DNA of 64,000 nucleotides. Origin: Denitromonas halophila. Its GTDB lineage: Bacteria > Pseudomonadota > Gammaproteobacteria > Burkholderiales > Rhodocyclaceae. The notes under the pieces are model-generated. The model searched no databases. It had not been told where the DNA came from and worked only from the letters and a program-made list of their open reading frames with translations. The position numbers were made by a program, and so were the translations under genes. Positions 37,366 to 47,347 of this stretch are shown here, piece after piece. Every line of letters begins with the position of its first letter. The first letter of the stretch is position 1. The DNA lies in contig NZ_VMNK01000006.1 in the NCBI RefSeq assembly GCF_007625155.1, positions 310,001 to 374,000 of the forward strand. The letters are read 5' to 3'.

Positions 37366-38045
37366 GTCTGGCCCGCATCCGCCTCCTGCAGCTGAGCTCA
37401 CCCACCCTGCCGGTGGGCGCCTACACCTATTCCCAAGGCCTGGAATGGGCGGCCGAGGCCGGCACGGTGACCGACGAGGCCAGCGCCAACGCGTGGATAG
37501 GCGGCCTCATGCACAGCGCGATGGCGCGCTTTGAAGCCCCGCTTGCCGCCCGCCTGCTGGCGGTCTGGAATGCCGGCGACGATGCCCGCGTCGCACAGCT
37601 CAATACCGACTTTCTGGCCAGCCGCGAAGCCGCCGAACTGCGAGCGGAAACCGTGCAGATGGGCTATTCGCTGGTGCGCCTGCTGCGCGACCTGCCCGCC
37701 TTCCGCGACCTGCCCGGCATGAACGACCGCCTTGCCGCCATCGACACCCCGGCCTTTCCCACCGCCTGGACCGCGGCCGCCAGCGCCTGGCAGATCCCGG
37801 CCCGCGAAGCGTTGCCCGCCTACCTGTGGGCCTGGCTGGAAAACCAGGTGATGGCCGCGATCAAGGTCGTGCCGCTGGGCCAGTCTGCCGGGCAACGCCT
37901 GCTGGCCGCGCTCGGCGACGACATCCCCGCCCTGGCCAGCACGGCGCTGACGCTCCCCGAAGCCGAATGGAGCAATTTCACCCCCGGACTCGCGCTGGCC
38001 AGTTGCCATCACGAGACCCAATATTCCCGACTCTTCCGATCCTGA
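37362..38045 (+). CDS. ureF: Urease accessory protein UreF
   Basis: 227 residues, all-helical. [29 protein letters not shown] and the C-terminal [23 protein letters not shown] are the UreF hallmarks. UreF bridges UreD and UreG in the activation complex. The ATG overlaps the ureE stop. Confidence 0.95.
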   Translation: MSLARIRLLQLSSPTLPVGAYTYSQGLEWAAEAGTVTDEASANAWIGGLMHSAMARFEAPLAARLLAVWNAGDDARVAQLNTDFLASREAAELRAETVQMGYSLVRLLRDLPAFRDLPGMNDRLAAIDTPAFPTAWTAAASAWQIPAREALPAYLWAWLENQVMAAIKVVPLGQSAGQRLLAALGDDIPALASTALTLPEAEWSNFTPGLALASCHHETQYSRLFRS

Positions 38046-38056
38046 AGCGAGACCTC

Positions 38057-38692
<636 letters not shown>

Positions 38693-38710
38693 CCCTCACA
38701 GGAGACCGCC

Positions 38711-38899
38711 ATGTTCCGCAAGATTCTCATGTCCGCCAGCCTCTTCGCGCTTAGCTGCGCACCGGCGCTGGCCCATCCCGGCCACGCCGATCAATCCATT
38801 CACTGGTCCGAATGGCTGGCCACCGCCGTGCTGCTCAGCGCCATCGGCGGTATCGCCATCGCGCGGCGCACCGCCCGGCGTCGTCAGTCCCGGCGGTGA
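38711..38899 (+). CDS. Small membrane protein at end of urease operon
   Basis: 62 residues: a signal peptide (MFRKILMSASLFALSCAPALA), a short His-rich segment HPGHADQSIHW exposed outside, one membrane helix (ATAVLLSAIGGIAIA), then a strongly basic tail (RRTARRRQSRR). It starts 18 bases after ureG, downstream of a GGAG, and a terminator follows. The AHPGH start recalls the N-terminus of HupE/UreJ nickel permeases, but the rest of that family is missing. Metal binding is speculative. Confidence 0.7.
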   Translation: MFRKILMSASLFALSCAPALAHPGHADQSIHWSEWLATAVLLSAIGGIAIARRTARRRQSRR

Positions 38900-38932
38900 A
38901 CACCGCCCGGCACCCATCTGCCAGAACCATGA

Positions 38933-38960
38933 AAAACGCCCTGCAAGTGCAGGGCGTTTT
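38933..38960. terminator. Terminator after the urease operon
   Basis: AAAACGCCCTGC-AAGT-GCAGGGCGTTTT: an 8-bp GC stem with A and T tracts on both sides. It ends the urt/ure region and, from the other side, the leftward cobalamin operon. Confidence 0.9.
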
Positions 38961-38985
38961 GATTTGTGTCGGGCGCGATCAATGC

Positions 38986-39771
38986 TCAATCGGCGTCTAC
39001 CGCGGCCCCCTGAAACCAGGCCAGCTTGTCGGCCAGCGTAATCACCGTCCCCACCAGCAGCAACGCGGGCGGCTTGATGTTGGCGGCGGCAGCCTTGTCC
39101 TCGAGGTCGGCCAGCGTGGCGGTGATGACCTGCTGGGCCGGCAGCGTGCCGTGGCGCACCATGGCGGCGGGGGTGTCGGGCGACAGCCCATGGCGGACGA
39201 GCTCGCGACAGATCTCGCCGATGCGCGACACACCCATGTAGATCACCACGGTCTGGTTCGGCCGCGCCAGCGCCGGCCAATCGAGATCAACCGCGCCTTC
39301 CTTGCCGTAACCGGTGGCGAACACCACGCTCTGCACATGTTCACGATGAGTGAGCGGAATGCCGGTGTAGGCCGACACGCCGGAGGCGGCCGTGATGCCC
39401 GGCACCACTTCAAACGGGATACCGGCCTCGACCAGCGCTTCGGCCTCTTCGCCACCGCGACCGAAGATATACGGATCGCCGCCCTTGAGCCGCACCACCC
39501 GTTTGCCTTCGCGCGCCAGCGACACCAGCAGGGCACAGATCTGCTCCTGCGGCAGCGCGTGATCGGCGGCCTTCTTGCCGACGTAACGCTGCTCGGCGGT
39601 GTCCGGCAACAAGGCCATGACCTCCGGGCCGACGAGGTTGTCGTAGACCACCACATCCGCTTCGGTCAGCAGGCGCGCCGCCCGCAAGGTCAGCAATTCG
39701 GCATCGCCAGGGCCGGCGCCCACCAGATAGACCCAGCCGGGACGCGCGGGATTGTCGATCACTTTACGCAT
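38986..39771 (-). CDS. cobA: Uroporphyrinogen-III C-methyltransferase
   Basis: 261 residues from MRKVIDNPARPGWVYLVGAGPGDAELLTLRAARLL. VYLVGAGPGD and VVRLKGGDPYIFGRGGEEAEAL are the SUMT signatures; the SAM-binding VVPGITAASGVSAYTGIPLTHRE is also clear. It makes precorrin-2, the branch to sirohaem and cobalamin. It is the stand-alone enzyme, not the CysG fusion. Last gene of the leftward B12 operon, 82 bases after cobO. Confidence 0.95.
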   Translation of the reverse strand: MRKVIDNPARPGWVYLVGAGPGDAELLTLRAARLLTEADVVVYDNLVGPEVMALLPDTAEQRYVGKKAADHALPQEQICALLVSLAREGKRVVRLKGGDPYIFGRGGEEAEALVEAGIPFEVVPGITAASGVSAYTGIPLTHREHVQSVVFATGYGKEGAVDLDWPALARPNQTVVIYMGVSRIGEICRELVRHGLSPDTPAAMVRHGTLPAQQVITATLADLEDKAAAANIKPPALLLVGTVITLADKLAWFQGAAVDAD

Positions 39772-39853
39772 GTGTTTCCAGAATTCGCTCAATGGAACGA
39801 AGTATGCCGACCCGCCGCCGCCGGCGCCAGTGCGGTGAGCTGCCGCGAGGGGT

Positions 39854-40462
39854 TCAAAACTCCATGCCGGCCATGGCCTGTATGCCAGCGGCAAAGGCGT
39901 GCTTGGTGAGGCCCATCTCGGTCACGGTGTCGGCAGCAGCCACCAGCTCGGGTGGGGCGGCACGGCCGGTGACCACCACATGCTGGTCGACGGGGCGGGC
40001 GAGCAGATCGGCCACCACGGTCGCCACGTCCAGATAACCGTACTTGAGTGCGATATTCAGTTCATCCAGCACCACCAGCCCGATCGCCGGGTCGGTGAGC
40101 AGCTGCTTTGCCACGGCCCAGGCCGCTTCAGCGCTGGCCACGTCGCGGGCGCGATCCTGGGTCTCCCAGGTGAAGCCGTCACCCATCACATGCCACTGGA
40201 CCTGAGGCTGGCGGCGGAAGAAGGCCTCTTCGCCGGTGTCGGAGCGCCCCTTGATGAACTGCACCACGCCGACCTTCATGCCATGGCCGAGCGCCCGGGC
40301 CACCAGGCCGAAGCCGGCGCTGGACTTACCTTTACCGTTGCCGGTATTGACCAGCAGGACGCCGCGGGCGGTGTCGGCCGCGGCGATTTTTTCATCCACG
40401 ACGGCCTTCTTTCGGGCCATGCGATCGTTGTGCCGCGCGTCGCGCTCGGAGTTATCGGTCAT
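39854..40462 (-). CDS. cobO: Cob(I)yrinic acid a,c-diamide adenosyltransferase
   Basis: 202 residues. P-loop LLVNTGNGKGKSSAGFGLVARALGHG, then VGVVQFIKGRSDTGE, VVLDELNIALKYGYL and the C-terminal GRAAPPELVAAADTVTEMGLTKHAF, all typical of the BtuR/CobO/CobP family. It adds the 5'-deoxyadenosyl ligand to corrinoids. It overlaps btuF by 4 bases. Confidence 0.96.
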   Translation of the reverse strand: MTDNSERDARHNDRMARKKAVVDEKIAAADTARGVLLVNTGNGKGKSSAGFGLVARALGHGMKVGVVQFIKGRSDTGEEAFFRRQPQVQWHVMGDGFTWETQDRARDVASAEAAWAVAKQLLTDPAIGLVVLDELNIALKYGYLDVATVVADLLARPVDQHVVVTGRAAPPELVAAADTVTEMGLTKHAFAAGIQAMAGMEF

Positions 40463-41271
40463 TGTGTGCGCTGTGCCCGCATGATGCGGGTCACTTCATC
40501 GAGGCCGTCGATCATGCGATGGCCGGGGTTGAGAAAATTGTCGCCATCGAGCGGGATGATCTTGACGCCGGGCTTCTCCTCCAGCACCACCTTGCATTCG
40601 GTGTCGGCGGCGCGGTTGAAGGTGAACACGATATCGGGCTGCGTCCTGGCGATCAGCGCGGCCAGATCGGGCACCGCCTCGCCGGCACGCACGGCGCGCA
40701 CCCGTACGTCTTCCTCGACCACGTTGAAGCCGGCAGCGTAAAACAGATCGCCCAGCACATGCTTGCGACCATACGAGTACGGCGTACCGGAGCAGGCCGT
40801 CAGCAGCAGCACGCGTTCGCCGCGTGCGCCGGTGTTTTTGGCGCGGGTGAACCAGCCTCGGCGAAAGCTCGCCACCTTGCCGCCTTCGGATGATTGAATG
40901 AGCAAGGCGATGTCTTCGAGCATGGACTCGACCTCGAACATCGAGTTGAAGCCGCCCATCCGCGCCGCCTTGGCGCCCTTGGGCACGGCAGCGGCAAACG
41001 CCGCCTCGTCGGCCATGTCGGAACCGATCACCACATCGGGTTTGAGCGCAGCAATGGCCTTGGCATCCGGGTCCATCACCCCGCCAGTGCGCGGCAGTTT
41101 CGGCTTGAAACTGTCGTAGCGCGACACGCCGACAATGCACTCGCCCTGCCCCAGCCACTCGATGGCCATGGTGAGATAGGGCGACTGGCTGACGATGCGC
41201 GGGCACTCGGCGGCCTGCACACTCGCCATGGCCAGCAGCCAGACGGCAATCAATCGCGACACATAACGCAT
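40459..41271 (-). CDS. btuF: Cobalamin ABC transporter substrate-binding protein BtuF-like
   Basis: 270 residues: signal peptide MRYVSRLIAVWLLAMASVQA, then the two-lobe class III binding fold with RIVSQSPYLTMAIEWLGQGECIVGVSRYD and ALKPDVVIGSDMADE. The operon position, between a BtuCD-type transporter and cobO and under a cobalamin riboswitch, argues for corrinoids rather than iron siderophores. Confidence 0.85.
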   Translation of the reverse strand: MRYVSRLIAVWLLAMASVQAAECPRIVSQSPYLTMAIEWLGQGECIVGVSRYDSFKPKLPRTGGVMDPDAKAIAALKPDVVIGSDMADEAAFAAAVPKGAKAARMGGFNSMFEVESMLEDIALLIQSSEGGKVASFRRGWFTRAKNTGARGERVLLLTACSGTPYSYGRKHVLGDLFYAAGFNVVEEDVRVRAVRAGEAVPDLAALIARTQPDIVFTFNRAADTECKVVLEEKPGVKIIPLDGDNFLNPGHRMIDGLDEVTRIMRAQRTQ

Positions 41272-41279
41272 GAAACACC

Positions 41280-42059
41280 TCATTCGAGCAAGAAGGCCAC
41301 CTGACCTTCGATCACATGACGGCGGAGCGGATGCCCGAACGCCGCACTCAATACATCGGCCTGCAAGACCTCGTCGGCCGTACCACAGACCATCTTGCCG
41401 CTGCCATCCAGCAGCACCACATGGTCGGCAAAGCGCGCCGCCAGATTCAGGTCGTGCAGCACCATCACCACCCCGGCGCCTCCCTGAGCGAGCGCGGAGA
41501 AGTGCGCCAGCACCGCCACCTGGTAATGCAGGTCAAGATGCGACAACGGTTCGTCGAGCAGATACAGGTCCGGCTGCTGCGCCAGCAAGCTGGCGATGGC
41601 CAGACGCTGCCGCTCACCGCCCGACAGGGTGAGGATATTACGCTCCCCCATGTGGTCGAGACCCATACAGATCAATGCTTCGTGCGCAATGCGCACATCG
41701 TCGCCACTTTCCCAGGCCCAGCGCCCCAGATGCGGATGACGCCCCACCAGCGCGGTTTCCATCACCGTGGCGGCGAACCAGTCCGGCTGCGACTGCGGCT
41801 GCACGCCGCGCACCTGCGCCAATTCGCGGCCCGGCCACTCCGCCAGCGCTCGGCCCTGCAAGCGCACCTCGCCACGCTGCACCTCACGCAAACCGGCCAG
41901 CGCATGCAGCAAGGTGGTCTTGCCGGCACCATTGGGGCCGAGCAAGACCAGCCGCTCACCAGGCATCAGCCGCATCGACAAGTCGCAGCAGATCCAGCGC
42001 TCGCCGATCTGCACCGCCAGATTGTCCGCTTCGAGCAGGGGCGTGGCGTCGGTTTTCAT
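41280..42059 (-). CDS. btuD: Cobalamin ABC transporter ATP-binding protein BtuD-like
   Basis: 259 residues. Walker A (LLGPNGAGKTTLLHALAG), signature LTLSGGERQRLAIASLLAQ, Walker B LYLLDEPLSHLD, H-loop VMVLHDLNLAARFADHVVLL. FepC/BtuD class. The start ATG at 42059 overlaps the end of the permease gene by 4 bases. Confidence 0.9.
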   Translation of the reverse strand: MKTDATPLLEADNLAVQIGERWICCDLSMRLMPGERLVLLGPNGAGKTTLLHALAGLREVQRGEVRLQGRALAEWPGRELAQVRGVQPQSQPDWFAATVMETALVGRHPHLGRWAWESGDDVRIAHEALICMGLDHMGERNILTLSGGERQRLAIASLLAQQPDLYLLDEPLSHLDLHYQVAVLAHFSALAQGGAGVVMVLHDLNLAARFADHVVLLDGSGKMVCGTADEVLQADVLSAAFGHPLRRHVIEGQVAFLLE

Positions 42060-43150
42060 CGCGGGTGACGCACCAGCAAAAACAGGAAGACCGGCACGCC
42101 GATCATGGCGGTCAGCACGCCGACCGGCAGCTGGATCGGCGCCACCAGCGTACGCGCGGCGGTATCGGCCAGCGTCAGCATGGCCCCACCGGCCAGTGCC
42201 GAGGCGGGCAGCAGAATGCGCTGATCGTTGCCAGTGGCCAGACGCACCAGGTGCGGCACGATCAAGCCAACAAAACCGACCAGCCCGACCAGCGTTACCG
42301 CCGTGGCGGTGAGCAGCGAGGCCAGCAGATAGACCAGCAAACGGAGACGCTTGGTGCGCACACCCAGTGCCCGCGCGCTCAGCTCGCCACGCGCCAGCAC
42401 GTTCAGGTCGCGCGCAAACGGCAGCGTCGCCAGCAGACCGGCCACCAGCACCGCCAACGCCGGCCACGGCCGCGATGCGCCGGACACATCGCCGGTGAGC
42501 CAGAACAGCATCGATTGAACTCGGGTGTCGGTCGCCATCACCAGCATGAACACCACCACGGCCCCACAGCCCGCAGCCACGATCACACCGGTGAGCAGCA
42601 AGCGGGTTTGCGTCCAGGAACCATCGCCACGCGACAGCCCGAACACCACCAGCATGGCCAGCGCCGCGCCGGCAAAGGCCGCGCCATCGATCAGCCAGGT
42701 CGCCGCGCCGAGCAGGATCGCCGACAGCGCGCCCACCGCCGCACCACCGGAGATCCCCAGCACATAGGGATCGGCCAGCGGATTGCGCAGCAAGACCTGC
42801 ATCAGCGCCCCCGACAGCGCCAGCAACCCGCCGCTGGTAAAGGCGGCCACGGCACGTGGGAGGCGCAGCTCGCGGATGACGACACCGAGCGTGCCATCGA
42901 CCTGACCGCCCAGCACGGCGAACACGTCGCCCCATGCCGCGTCCAGACTGCCCGCGCGCAAGGCGAGCAGAAAGGCGAACACGCTGACGACGAGCAAGCC
43001 GGCCAGGGTCAGGAAGGCGGATTTTCGGGCGAACATCCGGTTGTGCAAGGCTCGGGCAGTCAAAACCGCCCTAGTGTCGCCCGAAAACGGCACTGCCGCA
43101 CGCGGATGAACCGCAGTGCCCGACGAGATCGGCAGCGCCTTGGTGCGCAT
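42056..43150 (-). CDS. btuC: Cobalamin ABC transporter permease BtuC-like
   Basis: 364 residues from the ATG that overlaps the btuB stop (TGATG). An internal start at 43036 (MFARKSAFLTL) would give the usual 326-residue length and remove an atypical 38-residue polar head; which one is used is unclear. FecCD-type, about ten helices. RELRLPRAVAAFTSGGLLALSGALMQVLLRNPLADPYVLGISGGAAVGA and VGFVGLIVPHLVRL are the family signatures. Works with BtuD and BtuF. Confidence 0.9.
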   Translation of the reverse strand: MRTKALPISSGTAVHPRAAVPFSGDTRAVLTARALHNRMFARKSAFLTLAGLLVVSVFAFLLALRAGSLDAAWGDVFAVLGGQVDGTLGVVIRELRLPRAVAAFTSGGLLALSGALMQVLLRNPLADPYVLGISGGAAVGALSAILLGAATWLIDGAAFAGAALAMLVVFGLSRGDGSWTQTRLLLTGVIVAAGCGAVVVFMLVMATDTRVQSMLFWLTGDVSGASRPWPALAVLVAGLLATLPFARDLNVLARGELSARALGVRTKRLRLLVYLLASLLTATAVTLVGLVGFVGLIVPHLVRLATGNDQRILLPASALAGGAMLTLADTAARTLVAPIQLPVGVLTAMIGVPVFLFLLVRHPR

Positions 43151-44985
43151 CAGCGCTTGGGTTGGTACTTCAGGGTCACGAACACGCTGCGACCTTCCTG
43201 GTTGTAGAAGCGCGCGGTCTCGTATTCGTGGTCGAACGCGTTGCCGATCGTGCCCTGCAGACGCCAGTCGGCGGCGAGCTTGTATTCGGCACGCAGATCG
43301 AGCACCCCGTAACCGCCCAGACGATGGGTGTTGGCCACCTCGTCGTAGCGATGGCTGGCCGCCAGCAGCGAGGCCCCCACGCTGAACTTGCCGTAGTCGC
43401 GATCGGCATCGACACGCAAGGTCTGCTTGGCGCGACGCGGCAACAAGTTGCCATCGTTCTTGTCACCCGACTGATCACGTGGGTCGAGCAGGGTCACGCT
43501 GGTGCGCAAATCCCACTGGGCCAGGCGCGTACCGATCACGCCCTCGATGCCGCGAATGCGTGCTTCGCTGATGTTGTTGGCCAGAAAAATGCTGGCGTCG
43601 TAGCCAATCAGGTCTTCCACGTGCGTCTGGAACACATTGGCCGACCAGTACCCCCAGCCGCCCCGACCCGACAGACCGAACTCCACGGTGCGCGAACGCT
43701 CGGGCTCCAGATCGGTATTGCCATAGAACGGAAAGTACAACTCGTTGAAGGTCGGCGCTTTGTAGGCCGTGCCATAGCTCGCGGTCAGACGCAGCGCGTC
43801 GGACACGGTGTAGCCCCAGGCGATGGCACCAGTGTTGTGCCGTCCGTAGCGCTCGTCGTCGTCGCTGCGCAGGCTGACCTGATAGTCATGCTGGCCCAGC
43901 GCGCCCTGATAGAGCGCGAACACACCGTCGTTGGTGCGTGAAGTTTCCGGGTAGGCCGTGGTGCTGATGATCTCATCGTCCTGGTGATCCAGACCGAGGG
44001 TCAGCATCGTGTTGGCGCCCAGCGCGATATCGTTTTGCCACGACAGTGTGGTGCGCTCGGTGTCGAAGCTGCTCTTGAACAGGTCGTCCTTGTAATTATT
44101 CGAGTCGTCCGTGCTCACCCCGGCGCTGAACGACATCTTCCAGGCCGCAACCGGCGAGAACGAGAAACGGCCGCCAAACACTTCCTGCACCGTATCACTT
44201 TCATTCTGGGATGAACCGTCGAAGTCGGACTTGGCCTGAGTACGCATCCAGTTCACGTTGAGCTCGGCTCCGCCCGTAAAGCGGTAGCCCGCCCGAACCG
44301 AACCGGACAGATTCTGGTAGCCGTCGCGATCAGGTTCGTTGTTGAAACAACCGCCAAAACCGTCCGCCTCTGCCCGGCACGAATCGAAACCATCCGTCGC
44401 GTCATGCGACAGGTTCAGACTCACCCAACCCTGCTCGCCACCGCCATCCAGGCCGATGCTCGCCTTGCGCGCGCCCTTGCTGCCAAAGCCAATGCTGCCG
44501 CTGGGGCGAAACTCACCGCCACCACGCTTGGTGAAAATCTGGATCACACCGCCAATGGCTTCCGAGCCGTACAGGCTGGAGCGCGGGCCGCGGACAATTT
44601 CGATGCGCTCGATCATATCGACCGGCATGTCCTGGAAGGCCGCCGAACCGGAGGTTGCCGAGCCCACCTTGATGCCATCGATGAGCACCACCAGATGGTC
44701 CGACTCGGTGCCGCGCATGAACACCGAGGTCTGCTTGCCGCGACCGCCGTTGTTGGTTAGCGAAATCCCCGGCTGACCGCGCAGCAGATCGGGCACCGAG
44801 CGCGCCTGCAGGCGCTCGATATCGGCCTGGGTGATCACCGTCACTGCAGCCAGCGACTCATCGACCGTACGCGCCGTGCGCGTCGCGGTCACCACCACCG
44901 TATCGCCAACCGAATCGGCCGCCATCGAAACCAAAGGAAAAGCACAGAACACCGCCAGCGCGGCGGCAGACAAACGAAGTCGCAC
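43150..44985 (-). CDS. btuB: TonB-dependent vitamin B12 receptor BtuB
   Basis: 611 residues from a GTG preceded by GGGAG. Signal peptide VRLRLSAAALAVFCAFPLVSMA, then the TonB box region DSVGDTVVVTATRT, a plug domain (AAVTVITQADIERLQARSVPDLLRGQPGISL, VLIDGIKVGS, IERIEIVRGPRSSLYGSEAIGGVIQIFTKRG) and a 22-strand barrel ending in FVTLKYQPKR. A cobalamin riboswitch lies directly upstream. It opens the leftward uptake/salvage operon. Confidence 0.95.
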   Translation of the reverse strand: MRLRLSAAALAVFCAFPLVSMAADSVGDTVVVTATRTARTVDESLAAVTVITQADIERLQARSVPDLLRGQPGISLTNNGGRGKQTSVFMRGTESDHLVVLIDGIKVGSATSGSAAFQDMPVDMIERIEIVRGPRSSLYGSEAIGGVIQIFTKRGGGEFRPSGSIGFGSKGARKASIGLDGGGEQGWVSLNLSHDATDGFDSCRAEADGFGGCFNNEPDRDGYQNLSGSVRAGYRFTGGAELNVNWMRTQAKSDFDGSSQNESDTVQEVFGGRFSFSPVAAWKMSFSAGVSTDDSNNYKDDLFKSSFDTERTTLSWQNDIALGANTMLTLGLDHQDDEIISTTAYPETSRTNDGVFALYQGALGQHDYQVSLRSDDDERYGRHNTGAIAWGYTVSDALRLTASYGTAYKAPTFNELYFPFYGNTDLEPERSRTVEFGLSGRGGWGYWSANVFQTHVEDLIGYDASIFLANNISEARIRGIEGVIGTRLAQWDLRTSVTLLDPRDQSGDKNDGNLLPRRAKQTLRVDADRDYGKFSVGASLLAASHRYDEVANTHRLGGYGVLDLRAEYKLAADWRLQGTIGNAFDHEYETARFYNQEGRSVFVTLKYQPKR

Positions 44986-45109
44986 GAGAACACTCCCAGG
45001 CACGCCGGACGACCCCGTCCAAACATGCCAACGCAAAGAAAATGGCGTACCGAAGAGAGTGAAACAGGCGTGCTGCACCCGTGACCGCCCCCCGCGGCAC
45101 TTCCGCTTG

Positions 45110-45340
45110 TGCAGTTCCGGGCCGGTATCCGGGCTCATGGTTGGCGCGCAGTATTGCTTGCGCCGGGGGCATCGCCTTCCCAGATCCGAAGATCCAGTGG
45201 CGGTTGGATGCACCTTGTCACCACTTACCGTTGCGGGGGCAGCACAGGCCTTGCGACCGTTCCAGAGGAACGTTTGATATCGTCGCGCACCTGTTTCCCG
45301 TTTATCCCGCGAATGGATGCATTCGCAGGCACCTGAAACA
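45110..45340 (-). ncRNA. Cobalamin riboswitch controlling btuB
   Basis: On the minus strand, in order: GGTGCC, GGGAAACAGGTGCG, GCTGCCCCCGCAACGGTAA, GCCACTGG, GGGAAGGCG and the B12 box AGCCCGGATACCGGCC (45120-45135). This is the full conserved core of adenosylcobalamin riboswitches. The B12 box ends about 135 bases before the btuB start. Boundaries are approximate. High cobalamin is expected to shut off btuB-btuC-btuD-btuF-cobO-cobA. Confidence 0.93.
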
Positions 45341-45412
45341 TGCGTTTGCCCGCAGCAGCGGGCAGTCGTGAATAATACACCGGTTATCACTGCTTGTGCG
45401 ACGCACCATCCC

Positions 45413-45970
45413 ATGCCCACCGAACTCATCCTAGGCGGCGCCCGCTCCGGCAAGAGCCGGCTTGCCGAACGACGCGCGCTGGACCACGGCGGCCCGGTCA
45501 CCGTCATCGCCACCGCCGAAGCCGGCGACGCCGAGATGGCCGCGCGCATTGCCCGCCACCGCGCCGACCGACCCGAGCACTGGCACACCATCGAAGCGCC
45601 CACCGCGCTGGCCGACACACTACAAGACGCGGCCCGCGCTAATGGCTGCGTGATCGTCGACTGCCTCACCCTGTGGCTGTCGAATCTGCTGATGCAAGAC
45701 GCGGCCGAGCTGCGCGCACCGCATGTCGCCAACGCCCTGCCCGACTGGCAGCGAGAACACGCCGCGCTGCTCGCCAGCCTGCCCGAACTGCCCGGGCTGA
45801 CGATCCTGGTGGCCAACGAGGTCGGCCTTGGTCTGGTGCCCGACTCGCCGCTGGGCCGGCTGTTTCGCGACGAAGCGGGCCGGCTCAACCAGTCGGTCGC
45901 CGCCGTGTGCGACCGCGTCACTTTCGTCGCCGCCGGCCTGCCGCTGACGCTCAAGGCGCCCCCGGCCTGA
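45413..45970 (+). CDS. cobU: Adenosylcobinamide kinase / guanylyltransferase
   Basis: 185 residues from [20 protein letters not shown], carrying the P-loop [39 protein letters not shown] holds the guanylylated histidine region, and [12 protein letters not shown] plus [11 protein letters not shown] are CobU/CobP signatures. It activates adenosylcobinamide to the GDP form. First of cobU-cobT-cobS-cobC, divergent from btuB. Confidence 0.96.
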   Translation: MPTELILGGARSGKSRLAERRALDHGGPVTVIATAEAGDAEMAARIARHRADRPEHWHTIEAPTALADTLQDAARANGCVIVDCLTLWLSNLLMQDAAELRAPHVANALPDWQREHAALLASLPELPGLTILVANEVGLGLVPDSPLGRLFRDEAGRLNQSVAAVCDRVTFVAAGLPLTLKAPPA

Positions 45971-46019
45971 GCCGGGCTGCGTGCTACCATCCGCCCGACT
46001 TTTGACGGATTTTTCTCCC

Positions 46020-47054
46020 ATGTCCTACGACATCGCCCCACTCGACACCGCCTTGGTTGACGCCCTGCAAGCCAAGGTCGATGGCAAAACCAAACCCCTC
46101 GGCGCACTCGGCCGGCTGGAGCTGCTGGCCATGCAGATCGGGCGCATCCAGCAGACACTGACGCCGTCACTGACCCAGCCGCACGTGCTGGTATTTGCCG
46201 GCGACCACGGCGCCGCCAAGGCCGGCGTGTCGGCCTACCCGCAGGACGTGACCTGGCAGATGGTCGAGAACTTCCTCGCTGGCGGTGCGGCCATCAACGT
46301 GTTCGCGCGCCAGATGCGCCTCGGCCTGCGGATTGTGGACGCCGGCGTAGCACATGACTTCGGCCCGCGCGAGGGGCTGATCAACGGCAAGATCGCCGCC
46401 GGCACCGCCAACTACATCGAACAGCCGGCCATGACGCCGGCGCAATGCGACAAAGCGATCCGAACCGGGCGCAAGCTGGCGCACAGCCTCGCCGAACGCG
46501 GTTGCAACGCGGTCGGCTTTGGCGAAATGGGCATCGGCAACACCGCTTCGGCCTCGCTCATCACCCATGGCATCACCGGCGTTCCGCTGCCGCAGTTGGT
46601 CGGCCGCGGCACCGGGCTGGACGACGCCGGCCTCGACCGCAAGCAGGCGCTGCTCGGCACCGCCCTGGCCCGCGGCGGCCGGCCGAGCGACCCGCTGGAC
46701 GTGCTCGCCGAATACGGTGGTTTCGAAATCGCCATGATGGTTGGCGCCATGCTCGGCGCCGCCGAGAAGCGCATGGTGCTGGTGATCGACGGTTTCATCG
46801 TCACCGCCGCCCTGCTGGTCGCCCATGCGATGAGCCCCGCTGTGCTCGACTACTGCGTGTTCGCCCATCGCTCGGAAGAGGCCGGCCACCGCGCCCAGCT
46901 GGCCCACCTCGACGCCGCCCCGTTATACGACCTGGGCCTGCGCCTGGGCGAAGGCACGGGCGCGGCGCTGGCTTGGCCGCTGCTCCAGGCGGCGGTGAAC
47001 TTCCTCAACGAGATGGCCAGTTTCGAATCTGCCGGCGTCAGCGGTAAAGAGTGA
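46020..47054 (+). CDS. cobT: Nicotinate-nucleotide-dimethylbenzimidazole phosphoribosyltransferase
   Basis: 344 residues from [68 protein letters not shown] and the catalytic glutamate region [16 protein letters not shown] are all conserved. It makes alpha-ribazole phosphate for the lower ligand of B12. Followed by a 216-base tandem repeat before cobS. Confidence 0.97.
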   Translation: MSYDIAPLDTALVDALQAKVDGKTKPLGALGRLELLAMQIGRIQQTLTPSLTQPHVLVFAGDHGAAKAGVSAYPQDVTWQMVENFLAGGAAINVFARQMRLGLRIVDAGVAHDFGPREGLINGKIAAGTANYIEQPAMTPAQCDKAIRTGRKLAHSLAERGCNAVGFGEMGIGNTASASLITHGITGVPLPQLVGRGTGLDDAGLDRKQALLGTALARGGRPSDPLDVLAEYGGFEIAMMVGAMLGAAEKRMVLVIDGFIVTAALLVAHAMSPAVLDYCVFAHRSEEAGHRAQLAHLDAAPLYDLGLRLGEGTGAALAWPLLQAAVNFLNEMASFESAGVSGKE

Positions 47055-47055
47055 T

Positions 47056-47271
47056 GAGCCCCCACGCTCACTACCGTTCTCTGCCCCCCGGGGGGGCCGC
47101 GCCCTCCTTGGGGCGGCCCGGAGGGTGGAGCCCCCACGCTCACATCCGTTCGCTGCCCCCCGAGGGGGCCGCGCCCTCCTTGGGACGGCCCGGAGGGTGG
47201 AGCCCCCACGCTCACATCCGCTCGCTGCCCCCCGAGGGGGCCGCGCCCTCCTTGGGACGGCCCGGCGGATG
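47056..47271. repeat. Three tandem copies of a 72-bp GC-rich repeat
   Basis: Units at 47056, 47128 and 47200 each begin GAGCCCCCACGCTCAC and contain the palindrome CCCCCGAGGGGG and GCGCCCTCCTTGGG. Copies 2 and 3 are almost identical; copy 1 differs at a few positions. Since 72 is divisible by 3, frames stay open across it on both strands, but there is no gene evidence. Confidence 0.9.
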
Positions 47272-47347
47272 GCGGTGGGCCGCGTGTGCCGTTCGCGGTG
47301 GCGTTCATCGCCATGGCGCCGCCCGGTGACCCGGAGACGCTGACCTC

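Noticed and set aside
47051-47343. Two overlapping readings through the 72-bp repeat as small repeat proteins
   Set aside because: The 72-base period keeps all frames open; no start signal and no conservation evidence.
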